Program-made: the position numbers and the translations under genes
Part shown: one piece after another, positions 36,710 to 45,165 of the stretch
How positions within the stretch are numbered: position 1 is the first letter of the stretch
Layout of the letters: each line of letters starts with the position of its first letter
Assembly (NCBI GenBank): GCA_003142615.1
Contig: PLMW01000073.1
Location: forward strand, 19,446-71,564
From: Opitutia bacterium
GTDB lineage: Bacteria > Verrucomicrobiota > Verrucomicrobiia > Opitutales > Opitutaceae
Direction: 5' to 3'
DNA length: 52,119 bases
The notes under the pieces: model-generated
The model's database searches: none
What the model saw: the letters and a program-made list of their open reading frames with translations, nothing else
What the model was told of the DNA's origin: nothing

Positions 36710-39040
36710 TCACAGCACGTCCCTCCATTCCTTGCCGTAGAGCAGCACCTCGGGCTCCAGCGAGATGGCGCGCGCCTGCTGCACCCGCTCGCGCACCCGG
36801 CGTATGAGCGTGATGATGTCCGTGCTCGTGGCCTGGCCGCGATTGATGATGAAGTTGGCGTGCACCGGCGAGACCTCGGCGTCCCCCACCCGCTCGCCCT
36901 TGAGCCCGAGTTCGTCGATGAGCTTTCCGGCCGAGGTGCCGGGCGGGTTCTTGAAGACGCAGCCGGCGCTGGGCTCGCGCGGCTGGGTTTCGTGGCGCTT
37001 GCGCCGGTAGACGTCGATCTGGCGGCTGATGGCCTCGCCCTCGGCCGGCGACGCCGGCTTGAGCAGCGCGCCGAGCGCGACGGCCTCGAGCAGGTCACGG
37101 CACTCGCGATAGGCCACGCGCAGTTCGGCCTTCTTCAACGTGCGGACTTCCCCCGTGAGGGTCATGAGCTGCACCTCCTCGACCACATCAAACATCCAGC
37201 CGCCCATGGCGCCGGCATTCATTCGCAGCGCGCCGCCCACGGAGCCCGGAATACCCTCCAGAAATTCGAAGCCCGCCAAGCCGGCCTTGCCGGCAAAGCC
37301 GCACAGACTCTTGAGGCGCAGCCCGGCCCCCGCCCACAGACGGCCGTCCGGCCGCAGTTCGCAGGCCTGCCAGGCGGGATGCGCGAGACAGACCACCAGC
37401 CCGTCGACTCCTTCGTCGGGCACGATGAGATTGGAGCCGCGGCCGAGAAAGTGGACGCGCAACCTGCGCGTGCCGGCCTCCCGCAGCAGGGTCTGCAGAT
37501 CGGCGACACTCGCCGGCTCGCTGTAGCAGCGCGCCCCCCCGCCGGTCCGCATCGTGGTCCGGGGGGCGAGCGGCTCCTCGCGCATCAGCCGGGTCTCGGC
37601 GGAAAGCCGCGGCCTTATCTCCATGACAAACCGGTCCCAGCACTGGGCGCGGGCGGAGTCCTCCTCAAGCCGGGCCGCCAGCTCGTGCGCCAGCTGGTCG
37701 ATATCGCCCGCGCCGACAAAAACCAGCCAGTCGCCCGCCTGCAGCGTCGCGCGCAGCACGCTGAGAAAAATGCCGTCGCGGCCGGGCAGGTAGGTGACGG
37801 ACACGGGCACGCCGGATTTCTTGATCTCGGCATAGATGTCGGCCGTGGTGCCGCCCGCAACGGGCGCCTCGCCGGCCGGATAAACGTCGAGCAGGAAAAG
37901 CTGGTCGGCCAGGCTCAGCGCCGCGGCGAATTCGGCCTTGAACTGCGCGGTGCGGCTGAAGCGATGCGGCTGGAATACCACCACCAGCCGGCCCGTCTTG
38001 CGCTGGCGCAGACTGGTGAGGAGCGCCCGGATTTCCGCCGGATGGTGCGCATAGTCCTCGATGAGCGTGAGGCGGTCCGTCGCGCGCAGCACGCTTTGCC
38101 GCCGCCGCACGCCCGGATAGTCGGCGAGCAGGTCCGGCGCAAGCCGGGCGCCCATCAGGTGCGCCGCGGCCAGCGCCGCGGTGGCGTTGTGGGCATTGAA
38201 GGCGCCCCGGGCACGGACGGGCATCTCCAGAGAGGGAAAACCGGCATCCAGCCGGAGCACGAGGTGGCTCTCCGCTTCGCGCACCACGCGCGAGCGGTAA
38301 TGTCCGTTCGCGCCGAAGGTGAACGTGCCGGCCTTGGCGCCCGCCACCGCCCGCACCGACATGGCGCAGGCCGGGTCGAACACCACCGCCCGCCGGGTGC
38401 GGGCGACCAGATGGCGGAAGGTCTCCTCCAGTTGTTCGACCCGCCCGTAATAATCGGGATGATCCCAATCGAGGCTCACCAAAACGGTGATTTCGGGCGA
38501 AAAGCGATCGATGGTGCCGTCGCTCTCGTCGATCTCGGCCACGACCCAGTCGCTTGAACCGCGGCGGCCGGGCGGCACGACGTCGTCGTTGAAAAGGCCG
38601 CCCAGCAGCCAGCCGCAGGAAAAACCGGCCCGGCGCAGCGCCGTGATGAGCATGCCCGTGGTGGTCGTCTTGCCGTGCGCACCCACGACGGCGACGAGTT
38701 TGTTGCCGCGGAGGAGCTCGGCCAGCATCTCGCCCCGTCGCACTAGCGGCAGTCCGCGCGCCGCGGCGCGCACCCGCGCCGGGTGGCTGGCGGGGATGGC
38801 GGACGAATGCACGACCAGGTCGCAGGCCTCGGGCACGTCGCCCGCCCCGGTGACCGTCACGCCCGCCGGTTCCAGCCAGGCGCGCACCGTAGGCGGGAGC
38901 GCGTCATCCTCGCCACTCACCGTGAAGCCCGTCTGCCGCAGGTAGAGGGCCAACGGGGCCATGCCCGTTCCACCGACGCCGACGAGATGCAGGGTGCGGA
39001 CATCGCGGTCGAAGAATCGTGGCAGCGGCAAGGCTCTCAT
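36710..39040 (-). CDS. murC-murB: MurC-MurB fusion: UDP-MurNAc:L-Ala ligase plus UDP-enolpyruvyl-GlcNAc reductase
   Basis: 776 residues from ATG 39040, which overlaps the murG stop (ATGA); the open frame to 39310 is the murG region read out of phase. Residues 1-460 are MurC: HLVGVGGTGMAPLALYL, ATP loop VVGAHGKTTTTGML, DESDGTIDRF, NAHNATAALAAAHLMG, EDYAHHPAEIRALL. Residues 480-776 are MurB: RTGGGARCYS, GRGSNLIVPDEG, GIPGSVGGALRMNAGAMG, AYRECRD, PSAGCVFKNP, AGKLIDELGL. MurB acts before MurC, so the fusion joins consecutive steps. The proton-donor Ser of MurB (Ser in E. coli NAGSFFKNP) is replaced by Cys here. Confidence 0.95.
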   Translation of the reverse strand: MRALPLPRFFDRDVRTLHLVGVGGTGMAPLALYLRQTGFTVSGEDDALPPTVRAWLEPAGVTVTGAGDVPEACDLVVHSSAIPASHPARVRAAARGLPLVRRGEMLAELLRGNKLVAVVGAHGKTTTTGMLITALRRAGFSCGWLLGGLFNDDVVPPGRRGSSDWVVAEIDESDGTIDRFSPEITVLVSLDWDHPDYYGRVEQLEETFRHLVARTRRAVVFDPACAMSVRAVAGAKAGTFTFGANGHYRSRVVREAESHLVLRLDAGFPSLEMPVRARGAFNAHNATAALAAAHLMGARLAPDLLADYPGVRRRQSVLRATDRLTLIEDYAHHPAEIRALLTSLRQRKTGRLVVVFQPHRFSRTAQFKAEFAAALSLADQLFLLDVYPAGEAPVAGGTTADIYAEIKKSGVPVSVTYLPGRDGIFLSVLRATLQAGDWLVFVGAGDIDQLAHELAARLEEDSARAQCWDRFVMEIRPRLSAETRLMREEPLAPRTTMRTGGGARCYSEPASVADLQTLLREAGTRRLRVHFLGRGSNLIVPDEGVDGLVVCLAHPAWQACELRPDGRLWAGAGLRLKSLCGFAGKAGLAGFEFLEGIPGSVGGALRMNAGAMGGWMFDVVEEVQLMTLTGEVRTLKKAELRVAYRECRDLLEAVALGALLKPASPAEGEAISRQIDVYRRKRHETQPREPSAGCVFKNPPGTSAGKLIDELGLKGERVGDAEVSPVHANFIINRGQATSTDIITLIRRVRERVQQARAISLEPEVLLYGKEWRDVL

Positions 39041-40194
39041 GCGGCTCGCTTCTGGGATTCCGCAGGTGACGGCGGGGGCGACGCGCCTTCCGCCGACCGG
39101 GCGGAGGCGGGGGACGCCAGTCCCTCGAGATCGTCGAGGATGAGGTCCAGCATGTTGGCCCGGTCCATCCGCTGCAGGTTCGCGCGGAACTTGCGGAGCA
39201 GCCAGTCGTTGAAGATGACGTCGCGCACCTCGCGATCGAGGTCGGCGAGGTATTGCTGGTCGATGACGAGGCCACCGCCCTGCCGCTCGAAGAAACGCGC
39301 ATTGGCCCACTGGTGGTTGCCGGCGGCCCGCGGGAACGGCACGAGGATGGCGGGGGTTGCACAGCGGATGAGTTCGGCGATGGTGCCCGCCCCGGCGCGC
39401 GACACGACCAGGTCGGCCGCCGAGAGCAGCGTGGCCACGTCGTCGCAGAAGGACATGAAGACCGCCTTGACCGGCTGGCCTGAGTTCGCGCGCAGTTCGC
39501 GCACCTCGTCCCCGCCCTTGCCGAGACCGGTGACGCAGCAGACCTGGATGCCCTCGCCCGCCAAACGCTCAAGGCGCTCGCGCACCCAGCGGTTGAGCGA
39601 CGAGGCTCCCTGGCTGCCGCCGAGGATGACGAGGACCTTTTGTGACGGATCGAATCCAAGCCGGGCTTGCGCGACCTCACGCGGGAGACTCACGATCTCC
39701 CGGCGCACCGGCAGTCCGGCATGACGCACGCCAGCCATGCGCACCCCCTTCAGACGGACGCCCGGCGGGAGGTACAGGCGCCGCGCGAGTCCCCCGAGCA
39801 GCCGGATGGCGCGGCCGGGTACGCGGTTCGCCTCGTGCAACGCGACGGGCCGGCGGAACAGCGCCGCCACCACGATGATGCCCGCCGTGGTGAAACCGCC
39901 GAATCCGACGATGACATCAGGCCGCCACGACCGGATGATGCGGGCGCTGTACAAAAACGCCGCCGTCTGCAACCAGATGAAACGCAGGAGGCCGGCGGGA
40001 TGAAGCGTGAACGGCGCGCCGGGAATGCGCTCGAAATGGAGATGCGGGTATTTCCCGATGAGACGCGCGTCGACCTTCTTGTGGCTGATGAGGAGCATGG
40101 TCTCGTGCCCGCGTGCATCAAGCCCCTCCGCCAGCGCGATGCCCGGCGAGAGGTGCCCGCCCGTGCCTCCGCATGCGATGAGAAAACGGCTCAT
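39037..40194 (-). CDS. murG: UDP-GlcNAc:lipid I GlcNAc-transferase MurG
   Basis: 385 residues. Glycosyltransferase 28 making lipid II at the inner membrane. The N-terminal loop FLIACGGTGGHLSPGIALAE is canonical; FGGFTTAGIIVVA and ALHEANRVPGRAI lie in the N-domain. C-domain loops VILGGSQGASSLNRWV, LVVSRAGAGTIAELIRC, and ILVPFPRAAGNHQWANARFF (donor site). The tail is a Ser/Ala/Pro-rich extension. Confidence 0.97.
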   Translation of the reverse strand: MSRFLIACGGTGGHLSPGIALAEGLDARGHETMLLISHKKVDARLIGKYPHLHFERIPGAPFTLHPAGLLRFIWLQTAAFLYSARIIRSWRPDVIVGFGGFTTAGIIVVAALFRRPVALHEANRVPGRAIRLLGGLARRLYLPPGVRLKGVRMAGVRHAGLPVRREIVSLPREVAQARLGFDPSQKVLVILGGSQGASSLNRWVRERLERLAGEGIQVCCVTGLGKGGDEVRELRANSGQPVKAVFMSFCDDVATLLSAADLVVSRAGAGTIAELIRCATPAILVPFPRAAGNHQWANARFFERQGGGLVIDQQYLADLDREVRDVIFNDWLLRKFRANLQRMDRANMLDLILDDLEGLASPASARSAEGASPPPSPAESQKRAA

Positions 40195-40236
40195 GATGTG
40201 GATCCTTTCAGCCGGCCGTCTCCGCCACGCCGCCCC

Positions 40237-41397
40237 TCACGCCATGACCTCCTTCAGGCTGCGTTCCCGGCGCATGAGCGCCGGCCTGGTCCAGGCGCGC
40301 TGGGTGTTGAGGAAAATCCCGACCAGAATGCCCATCAGCAGCAGATTCGACCCGCCCGCGCTGATGAACGGCAGCGACATGCCCTTGGTCGGCAGGCAGC
40401 CCGTGACGACGCCGAGGTTGACGAGCGCCTGCAGGCTGATGAGCAGCAGGCTGCCGGCCACGAGCAGAAACTGGAAAAGGTTCGGCGCCTTGCGCAGATG
40501 GAGAAGTCCCACCGCGAAGATCACCGCAAAAAGCACCACCACGCCGATGGTGAACACGAGGCCCAGCTCCTCGCCGATGACCGCGAAGATGAAGTCGGTG
40601 TGCACTTCGGGCAGGAAGCTGTTCTGCTGGCGGCCCTGGCCGAGGCCGACGCCATCCACGCCGCCGGCCGCAAAGGCCAGGATCGCCTGCCAGAGCTGAT
40701 AGGTGCCGCCGCTTTTGTTGCCCTCGACATCGAGAAATGCCGTAAAACGGGCCAGCCGGTTGGGATTGTGGAGGACCGCGAGCGTGAGGACGCCGGCCGC
40801 GCCCAGAAACGCCGAAAGAAGATAGCGCAGCCGGCCGCCGGCTAAGAACAGGAGCGTGACGCCGATGGCGAAGGTGAGCGCCGCGGTGCCGAAATCAGGC
40901 TCCAGCAAAACAAGTCCGGCGAAGAGGCTGATCCAGGCCAGCGGCGCCATGAAGCCGCGGACGAATTCGTGAATGCGTGTCTGGTTGAGCGCGAGGTAAT
41001 GCGCCAGTCCGAAGATCATCGCGAGCTTGGCAAACTCCGAAATCTGCAGCCGCGCCGGCCCAAATCCGAGCCAGCGGCGGCTGCCTTTCACCTCGATGCC
41101 GATGCCGGGAAGCAGCACGAGGGCCAGCCCGACGAGGCACACGGCCGCGAAAACCCACACATGGCGCCGCGCATCCTCCAGATCCAGGCGGCTGACGGCA
41201 AAACAGGCCACGGCGGCGAGCACGAACCAGATGAGCTGCTTGGTGAGGTAGAAATAGGGATCGATCTTGAGCGATACGCTCGCGCTGAACAGGACGGTAA
41301 GACCGAGGATGGAGAGACCGAGGACGCAGACGAGGATGATGGTCGCGGGATTGATGACCGGGACCCAGCGCGGTTTTTCCAAGGGTTCGGAGGACAT
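40237..41397 (-). CDS. ftsW: Septal peptidoglycan polymerase FtsW (SEDS)
   Basis: 386 residues with about ten TM helices. SEDS-family motifs: VLFSASVSL, GSRRWLGFGPARLQISEFAK, VLLEPDFGTAALTF (with the catalytic-type Asp), GQGRQQNSFLPEVHTDFIFA, GEELGL, and PTKGMSLPFISAGGSNLL. Works with FtsI. The C-terminal tail is basic. It lies 42 bp upstream of murG. Confidence 0.97.
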   Translation of the reverse strand: MSSEPLEKPRWVPVINPATIILVCVLGLSILGLTVLFSASVSLKIDPYFYLTKQLIWFVLAAVACFAVSRLDLEDARRHVWVFAAVCLVGLALVLLPGIGIEVKGSRRWLGFGPARLQISEFAKLAMIFGLAHYLALNQTRIHEFVRGFMAPLAWISLFAGLVLLEPDFGTAALTFAIGVTLLFLAGGRLRYLLSAFLGAAGVLTLAVLHNPNRLARFTAFLDVEGNKSGGTYQLWQAILAFAAGGVDGVGLGQGRQQNSFLPEVHTDFIFAVIGEELGLVFTIGVVVLFAVIFAVGLLHLRKAPNLFQFLLVAGSLLLISLQALVNLGVVTGCLPTKGMSLPFISAGGSNLLLMGILVGIFLNTQRAWTRPALMRRERSLKEVMA

Positions 41398-41518
41398 CTA
41401 AGGTGGAAGGCGGATCAGTGCTGACGGCATGAGCAGCGCCGCGGGGCATCCCCTCTTTCCCCGGACCGGGTGAGGAGATGCTCGCGGCGTCCTGAAAGAC
41501 ACGATGGGAGGGAAAACC

Positions 41519-42604
41519 TTACGGAGTCTTCGCCGCGCCCGTGTCATCGACCTTGATGACCGGGACGTTGTTCTGCGGCTTCAGGCCGGCGTCGAGATCC
41601 TGGTCAGGCGGCGGTGGTGGTGGTGTCGTGGGCGCCGCCGGCACCGAGATGGAGGGTGTCGTCATGGCGGACGGGCTGGCGGCCGGCGCTGTCGCCGGGG
41701 CAGCCGGGGCGGCCCCACCCACGGCCGTGAAGCCGGGGATCACGAGTTCCTGGCCCGGGCGGATCTTCTTCGGATCAGCGATGTTGTTCGCGACGGCGAG
41801 ATCGGAGACTTTCACCTGATACTTTCGCGCGATCGCGCCGAGCGTTTCGCCGGGCTTGACGACGTGGATCACGGAGCCGTCCGGCTTCTTGACCGGCGCT
41901 GCGGAAACGCTGGACGGGGCGGCCGGCGGAGGAGCGATCGTCTCACCCGTGGCGGGGACGGATCCCGACGGCAGCTTGAGTTCCTGACCAACCCGCACAT
42001 AGTCGCTCTTGAGGCCATTGACACGTTTCAACTCGGCGGTCGTGGTGCCCGCATGCCGGGCGATGCCGGCAAGCGTGTCGCCGGGTTTGACGGTATAGGT
42101 GGCGGCCATGCCGGTGTCGGCGCCGCCGAGAGCCGCGCCGGCCGGGGTCTTGCCGGGGATGAGGAGCTTCTGGCCGACGCTAAGCCGCGAGTTGCTGGTC
42201 AGCTTGTTGGCCTTCTCGAGCTCGGCGATGGTGGTGCCGTGTTTCTTCGCGAGCTTCCAGAGGCTGTCGCCGGCCGCCACCGTATACGTAGTGGCGGGAG
42301 TGACGTCGGCCGGCGGCGCGCTTTCCAGCGCCGCGGCGGCCGGGGTGCCGGGCCGGGTCGGGCTGTAACGCACGACCGCCGACGAGGGAATGTTGACCGA
42401 AACCGCGGAAGCGGAATCAACGGGCGCGGTGGCCGGATTGAGCGCCGACACAGCGCCGGTGCCGGCGTCGCCCGCCGGGACCGTGTCAGTGGCGATCGGC
42501 GCGGACCCCTGGCTGGTGGAACGGCAGCCAGGATTAACAAACATGAGAAAGAAGGCGACGACGTGGATGGCCACGACGATACCAAGGATCTTCAGAATAT
42601 TCAT
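41519..42604 (-). CDS. LysM-repeat lipoprotein or anchored protein
   Basis: 361 residues. The N-terminus LKILGIVVAIHVVAFFLMFV is a hydrophobic signal or anchor, followed by NPGC, so lipidation at Cys27 is possible. Three LysM domains follow: TTYTVAAGDSLWKLAKKHGT (about 105), ATYTVKPGDTLAGIARHAGT (about 170) and VIHVVKPGETLGAIARKYQV (about 250), each ending in a VGQ/PGQ-L-x-IP turn. Linkers are Ala/Pro/Ser/Thr-rich. LysM binds GlcNAc in peptidoglycan. No catalytic domain follows. The position between murD and ftsW suggests a role in the divisome or cell wall. Confidence 0.9.
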   Translation of the reverse strand: MNILKILGIVVAIHVVAFFLMFVNPGCRSTSQGSAPIATDTVPAGDAGTGAVSALNPATAPVDSASAVSVNIPSSAVVRYSPTRPGTPAAAALESAPPADVTPATTYTVAAGDSLWKLAKKHGTTIAELEKANKLTSNSRLSVGQKLLIPGKTPAGAALGGADTGMAATYTVKPGDTLAGIARHAGTTTAELKRVNGLKSDYVRVGQELKLPSGSVPATGETIAPPPAAPSSVSAAPVKKPDGSVIHVVKPGETLGAIARKYQVKVSDLAVANNIADPKKIRPGQELVIPGFTAVGGAAPAAPATAPAASPSAMTTPSISVPAAPTTPPPPPPDQDLDAGLKPQNNVPVIKVDDTGAAKTP

Positions 42605-42651
42605 GGGCAGTGGCGGTGTGCTGGATTATGGGTCGATGAAGGGCGGAATGG

Positions 42652-44034
42652 CTACTGAAAAGTGGAAGTTGCTCCCAAGTTGCTCACAAGCTTTTCAAAC
42701 TGGTTGCCGCGGTCGGCATAACCGCGGAACATGTCGAAGCTGGCGAACCCCGGACTGAGGACGATGTGATCGCCCGGCCGGGCGGCGGCGTTGGCCCCAT
42801 GCACCGCCTTCTCCAGCGTGCCGCACACGGTATGCGGGACTTGGTGGGCGGCGCAAAAGGCGGCCAGCACGGTCCGCGTCTCGCCAATGAGCCAGACATG
42901 CTTGGTCCGGCCGGCAATGCGCTGGATGAACGCAAGGAGATCGCCGCCCTTGGCCCGGCCGCCGGCAATGAGATGCACCGGCGCGGCAAAGGTGGCCAGC
43001 GCGGCCTCGACAGCATGGAAGTTCGTCGCCTTGGAATCATTCCAGAACGACACCCCGTGGAGCTCGCCGATCCGGGTGAGCCGGTGCCGGCCGAGGGTGA
43101 AGGTGCGGGCCGCGGCGTAGAGAGCGGATTCAGGACGGCCATCGTGCCGCCACCATGCCCGGGCCAGCAGGAAGTTCTCGCGCTGCGGATACCGGGCGAA
43201 AATGGTGCCTGCAAGCTGCGGATCAGGCACGGCGCCTTCGCTGGACACGCCGGCCTCCGGCGGCAGCTTCCGCCCAAACTCGCGCGCAAACCGCTGCACG
43301 CTGGTTCCGGCAAACACCGCGCCGGCCCGGGTGCACTCGAAAAGATTCCATTTCGCCGCGAAATAGGCCGCGAGGTCCGGATGCCGTTCGAGATGATCCT
43401 CGGCAAAATTGGTCCACAGCGCGGCGTCCGCCCGGAAATGCCGCAGCGTCTCGGCCTGAAATGAACTCACCTCGCAGAGGGCGACCGCGTCCTCGCCCGG
43501 ATCGCGCTTGAAGGTGACGAGACGGCTGAACGGAAACCCGACATTGCCGACCGCGTAGGCATCCTCGCCCGACGCCGTGAGCGCGTGGGTGAGAAATTCA
43601 GTGAGCGTGGTCTTGCCGTTGGTGCCGGTGATGGCAATGAGCCGGCCACGCCAGAAAAGCGACGCGAAGTCGAGCTCGCCGAGGCAGGTGCAGCCGGCGG
43701 CGCGCGCGGCCTGCAGCCAGGCGTGCCCCGGGGAGAAGCCGGGGCTGAAGACCACGAGAGGATGCCGCTTGGCCTCGGCCAGCGTAAAGCCCCGCGCCGT
43801 CCCGATGCCGTGGTGCTCGTCGAAAATCTCCTCCCGGGCGCCGAGCAGCGCGAGCAATTCGCGCACGGCCTCGCCGCTCACGCCGCCGCCGAGAATGGCG
43901 ACGGGACGCGCGAGCAGCGGCACCAGAAAATCGGGCGGAACCAGCCTCATGGAGGGATAGCCGTCAGCATAGTCGCCCACCGCGGTGGGGCGAAGCGATT
44001 CGAAGGGAGCGAGGGAGATGGTGGAGGAGAGCAT
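42652..44034 (-). CDS. murD: UDP-MurNAc-L-Ala:D-Glu ligase MurD
   Basis: 460 residues from ATG 44034, 9 bp after the mraY stop. Homology begins near the Met at 43950 (MRLVPPDFLVPLLARPVAIL), so the first 28 residues may not be translated. ATP loop LIAITGTNGKTTLTEFLTHA, AVGNVGFPFS, WTNFAEDHLERHPDLAAYFA, WNDSKATNFHAVEAAL, HLIAGGRAKGGDL and VLSPGFASFDMFRGYADRG. Adds D-Glu to UDP-MurNAc-L-Ala. Confidence 0.96.
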   Translation of the reverse strand: MLSSTISLAPFESLRPTAVGDYADGYPSMRLVPPDFLVPLLARPVAILGGGVSGEAVRELLALLGAREEIFDEHHGIGTARGFTLAEAKRHPLVVFSPGFSPGHAWLQAARAAGCTCLGELDFASLFWRGRLIAITGTNGKTTLTEFLTHALTASGEDAYAVGNVGFPFSRLVTFKRDPGEDAVALCEVSSFQAETLRHFRADAALWTNFAEDHLERHPDLAAYFAAKWNLFECTRAGAVFAGTSVQRFAREFGRKLPPEAGVSSEGAVPDPQLAGTIFARYPQRENFLLARAWWRHDGRPESALYAAARTFTLGRHRLTRIGELHGVSFWNDSKATNFHAVEAALATFAAPVHLIAGGRAKGGDLLAFIQRIAGRTKHVWLIGETRTVLAAFCAAHQVPHTVCGTLEKAVHGANAAARPGDHIVLSPGFASFDMFRGYADRGNQFEKLVSNLGATSTFQ

Positions 44035-44043
44035 GGGATAACA

Positions 44044-45165
44044 TCAACGGAGTTTGAGGGTGCCAAGGCCCGCGAGGGCGCACATGAGCGAGAGAATCCA
44101 GAAGCGCAGCACCACCTTGGTCTCCGGCCAGCCGCGCTTTTGAAAATGGTGGTGGATCGGCGCCATGAGAAAGAAGCGCCGGCCCTCGCCGAAGCGGTGT
44201 TTGGTGACTTTGAAAAAACCGATCTGGATGATGACCGACCCCGCCTCCATGACGAACACGCCGCCGACGATGATCAGCGTGAGCGGCTGCTGCACCATGA
44301 AGGCCAGCACGCCGATGAGGCCGCCAATGGCCAGCGAGCCGGTGTCGCCCATGAACACCTCGGCCGGATAGGAATTGTACCAGAGGAAGGCCATGCCCGC
44401 CCCGACCAGCGCGCCGCAGATGACCGTCAGCTCGTTCGTGCCCGGAACGTAACTGATCAACAGGTAGTGGGAGGTGTCCACCCGTCCTGCCACGTAGGCC
44501 ATGATGCCATAAACCAGGGCGACGGTGATCGTGCACCCGATCGCCAGACCATCGAGTCCATCCGTCAGGTTGATCGCGTTGCTGAAGCCGACGATCCAGA
44601 AAAAAACCAGCGCGAAAAGCGCGATCACCCCAAAGCTTCCCGCGAATACCAGCACCGGCTCCTTGTAGAACGGCACCCATAGCTCGCGGATTTTCTGGGC
44701 ACTGGTCGGGTGCCAGATGAGCGCGGCGAGCGCGATGACGGTGATCAGCGTCTGCCAGAGGATCTTTTCCCAGGAGGAGATGCCGGCCTGATTCTTGCGC
44801 ACGACCTTCAGATAGTCGTCGCGAAAACCCACGGCGGTGAGCCCCGCAAACACAAACATGCTCACCGCCACCCAGACGTTGGGCTGGGCCCAGAGGAACG
44901 TGCTGCCGAAGACCGAGAAAAAGATCAGCAGGCCACCCATGGTCGGCGTGTTCTTCTTGTCGAACCGCCGGGCAAGGTCGCCCGTGCGGTCGTCGTCGTA
45001 ATGCTGGCCGAACTTGAGCGCGCGGAGCTGCGCGATGAGCCAGGGGCCAATGAGGAAACCGATGAGCGCGGCCGTGCCCGTCGCCATGAGGGTGCGAAAG
45101 GTGATGGCCCGCAGCAGGCGCAGCGGACCGAACACGTCCTCGTACTGGGAGAGATAGCTCAGCAT
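44044..45165 (-). CDS. mraY: Phospho-MurNAc-pentapeptide transferase MraY
   Basis: 373 residues from ATG 45165, overlapping the murF stop by 7 bp. Multi-pass membrane enzyme forming lipid I. DKKNTPTMGGLLIFFSVF, GFRDDYLKVV, a conserved Asp stretch NAINLTDGLDGLAIGCTI, MGDTGSLAIGGLIG, and MAPIHHHFQKRGWPETKVVL near the end (HHH motif). The much longer open frame upstream is murF in another phase. Confidence 0.98.
   Translation of the reverse strand: MLSYLSQYEDVFGPLRLLRAITFRTLMATGTAALIGFLIGPWLIAQLRALKFGQHYDDDRTGDLARRFDKKNTPTMGGLLIFFSVFGSTFLWAQPNVWVAVSMFVFAGLTAVGFRDDYLKVVRKNQAGISSWEKILWQTLITVIALAALIWHPTSAQKIRELWVPFYKEPVLVFAGSFGVIALFALVFFWIVGFSNAINLTDGLDGLAIGCTITVALVYGIMAYVAGRVDTSHYLLISYVPGTNELTVICGALVGAGMAFLWYNSYPAEVFMGDTGSLAIGGLIGVLAFMVQQPLTLIIVGGVFVMEAGSVIIQIGFFKVTKHRFGEGRRFFLMAPIHHHFQKRGWPETKVVLRFWILSLMCALAGLGTLKLR

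Noticed and set aside
36860-38557. Plus-strand open frame opposite murC-murB
   Set aside because: Mirror frame of a certain gene; no start signal or motif.
39041-39310. N-terminal extension of the murC-murB frame
   Set aside because: It overlaps murG in another phase and is Arg/Pro-rich; MurC homology starts at the ATG at 39040.
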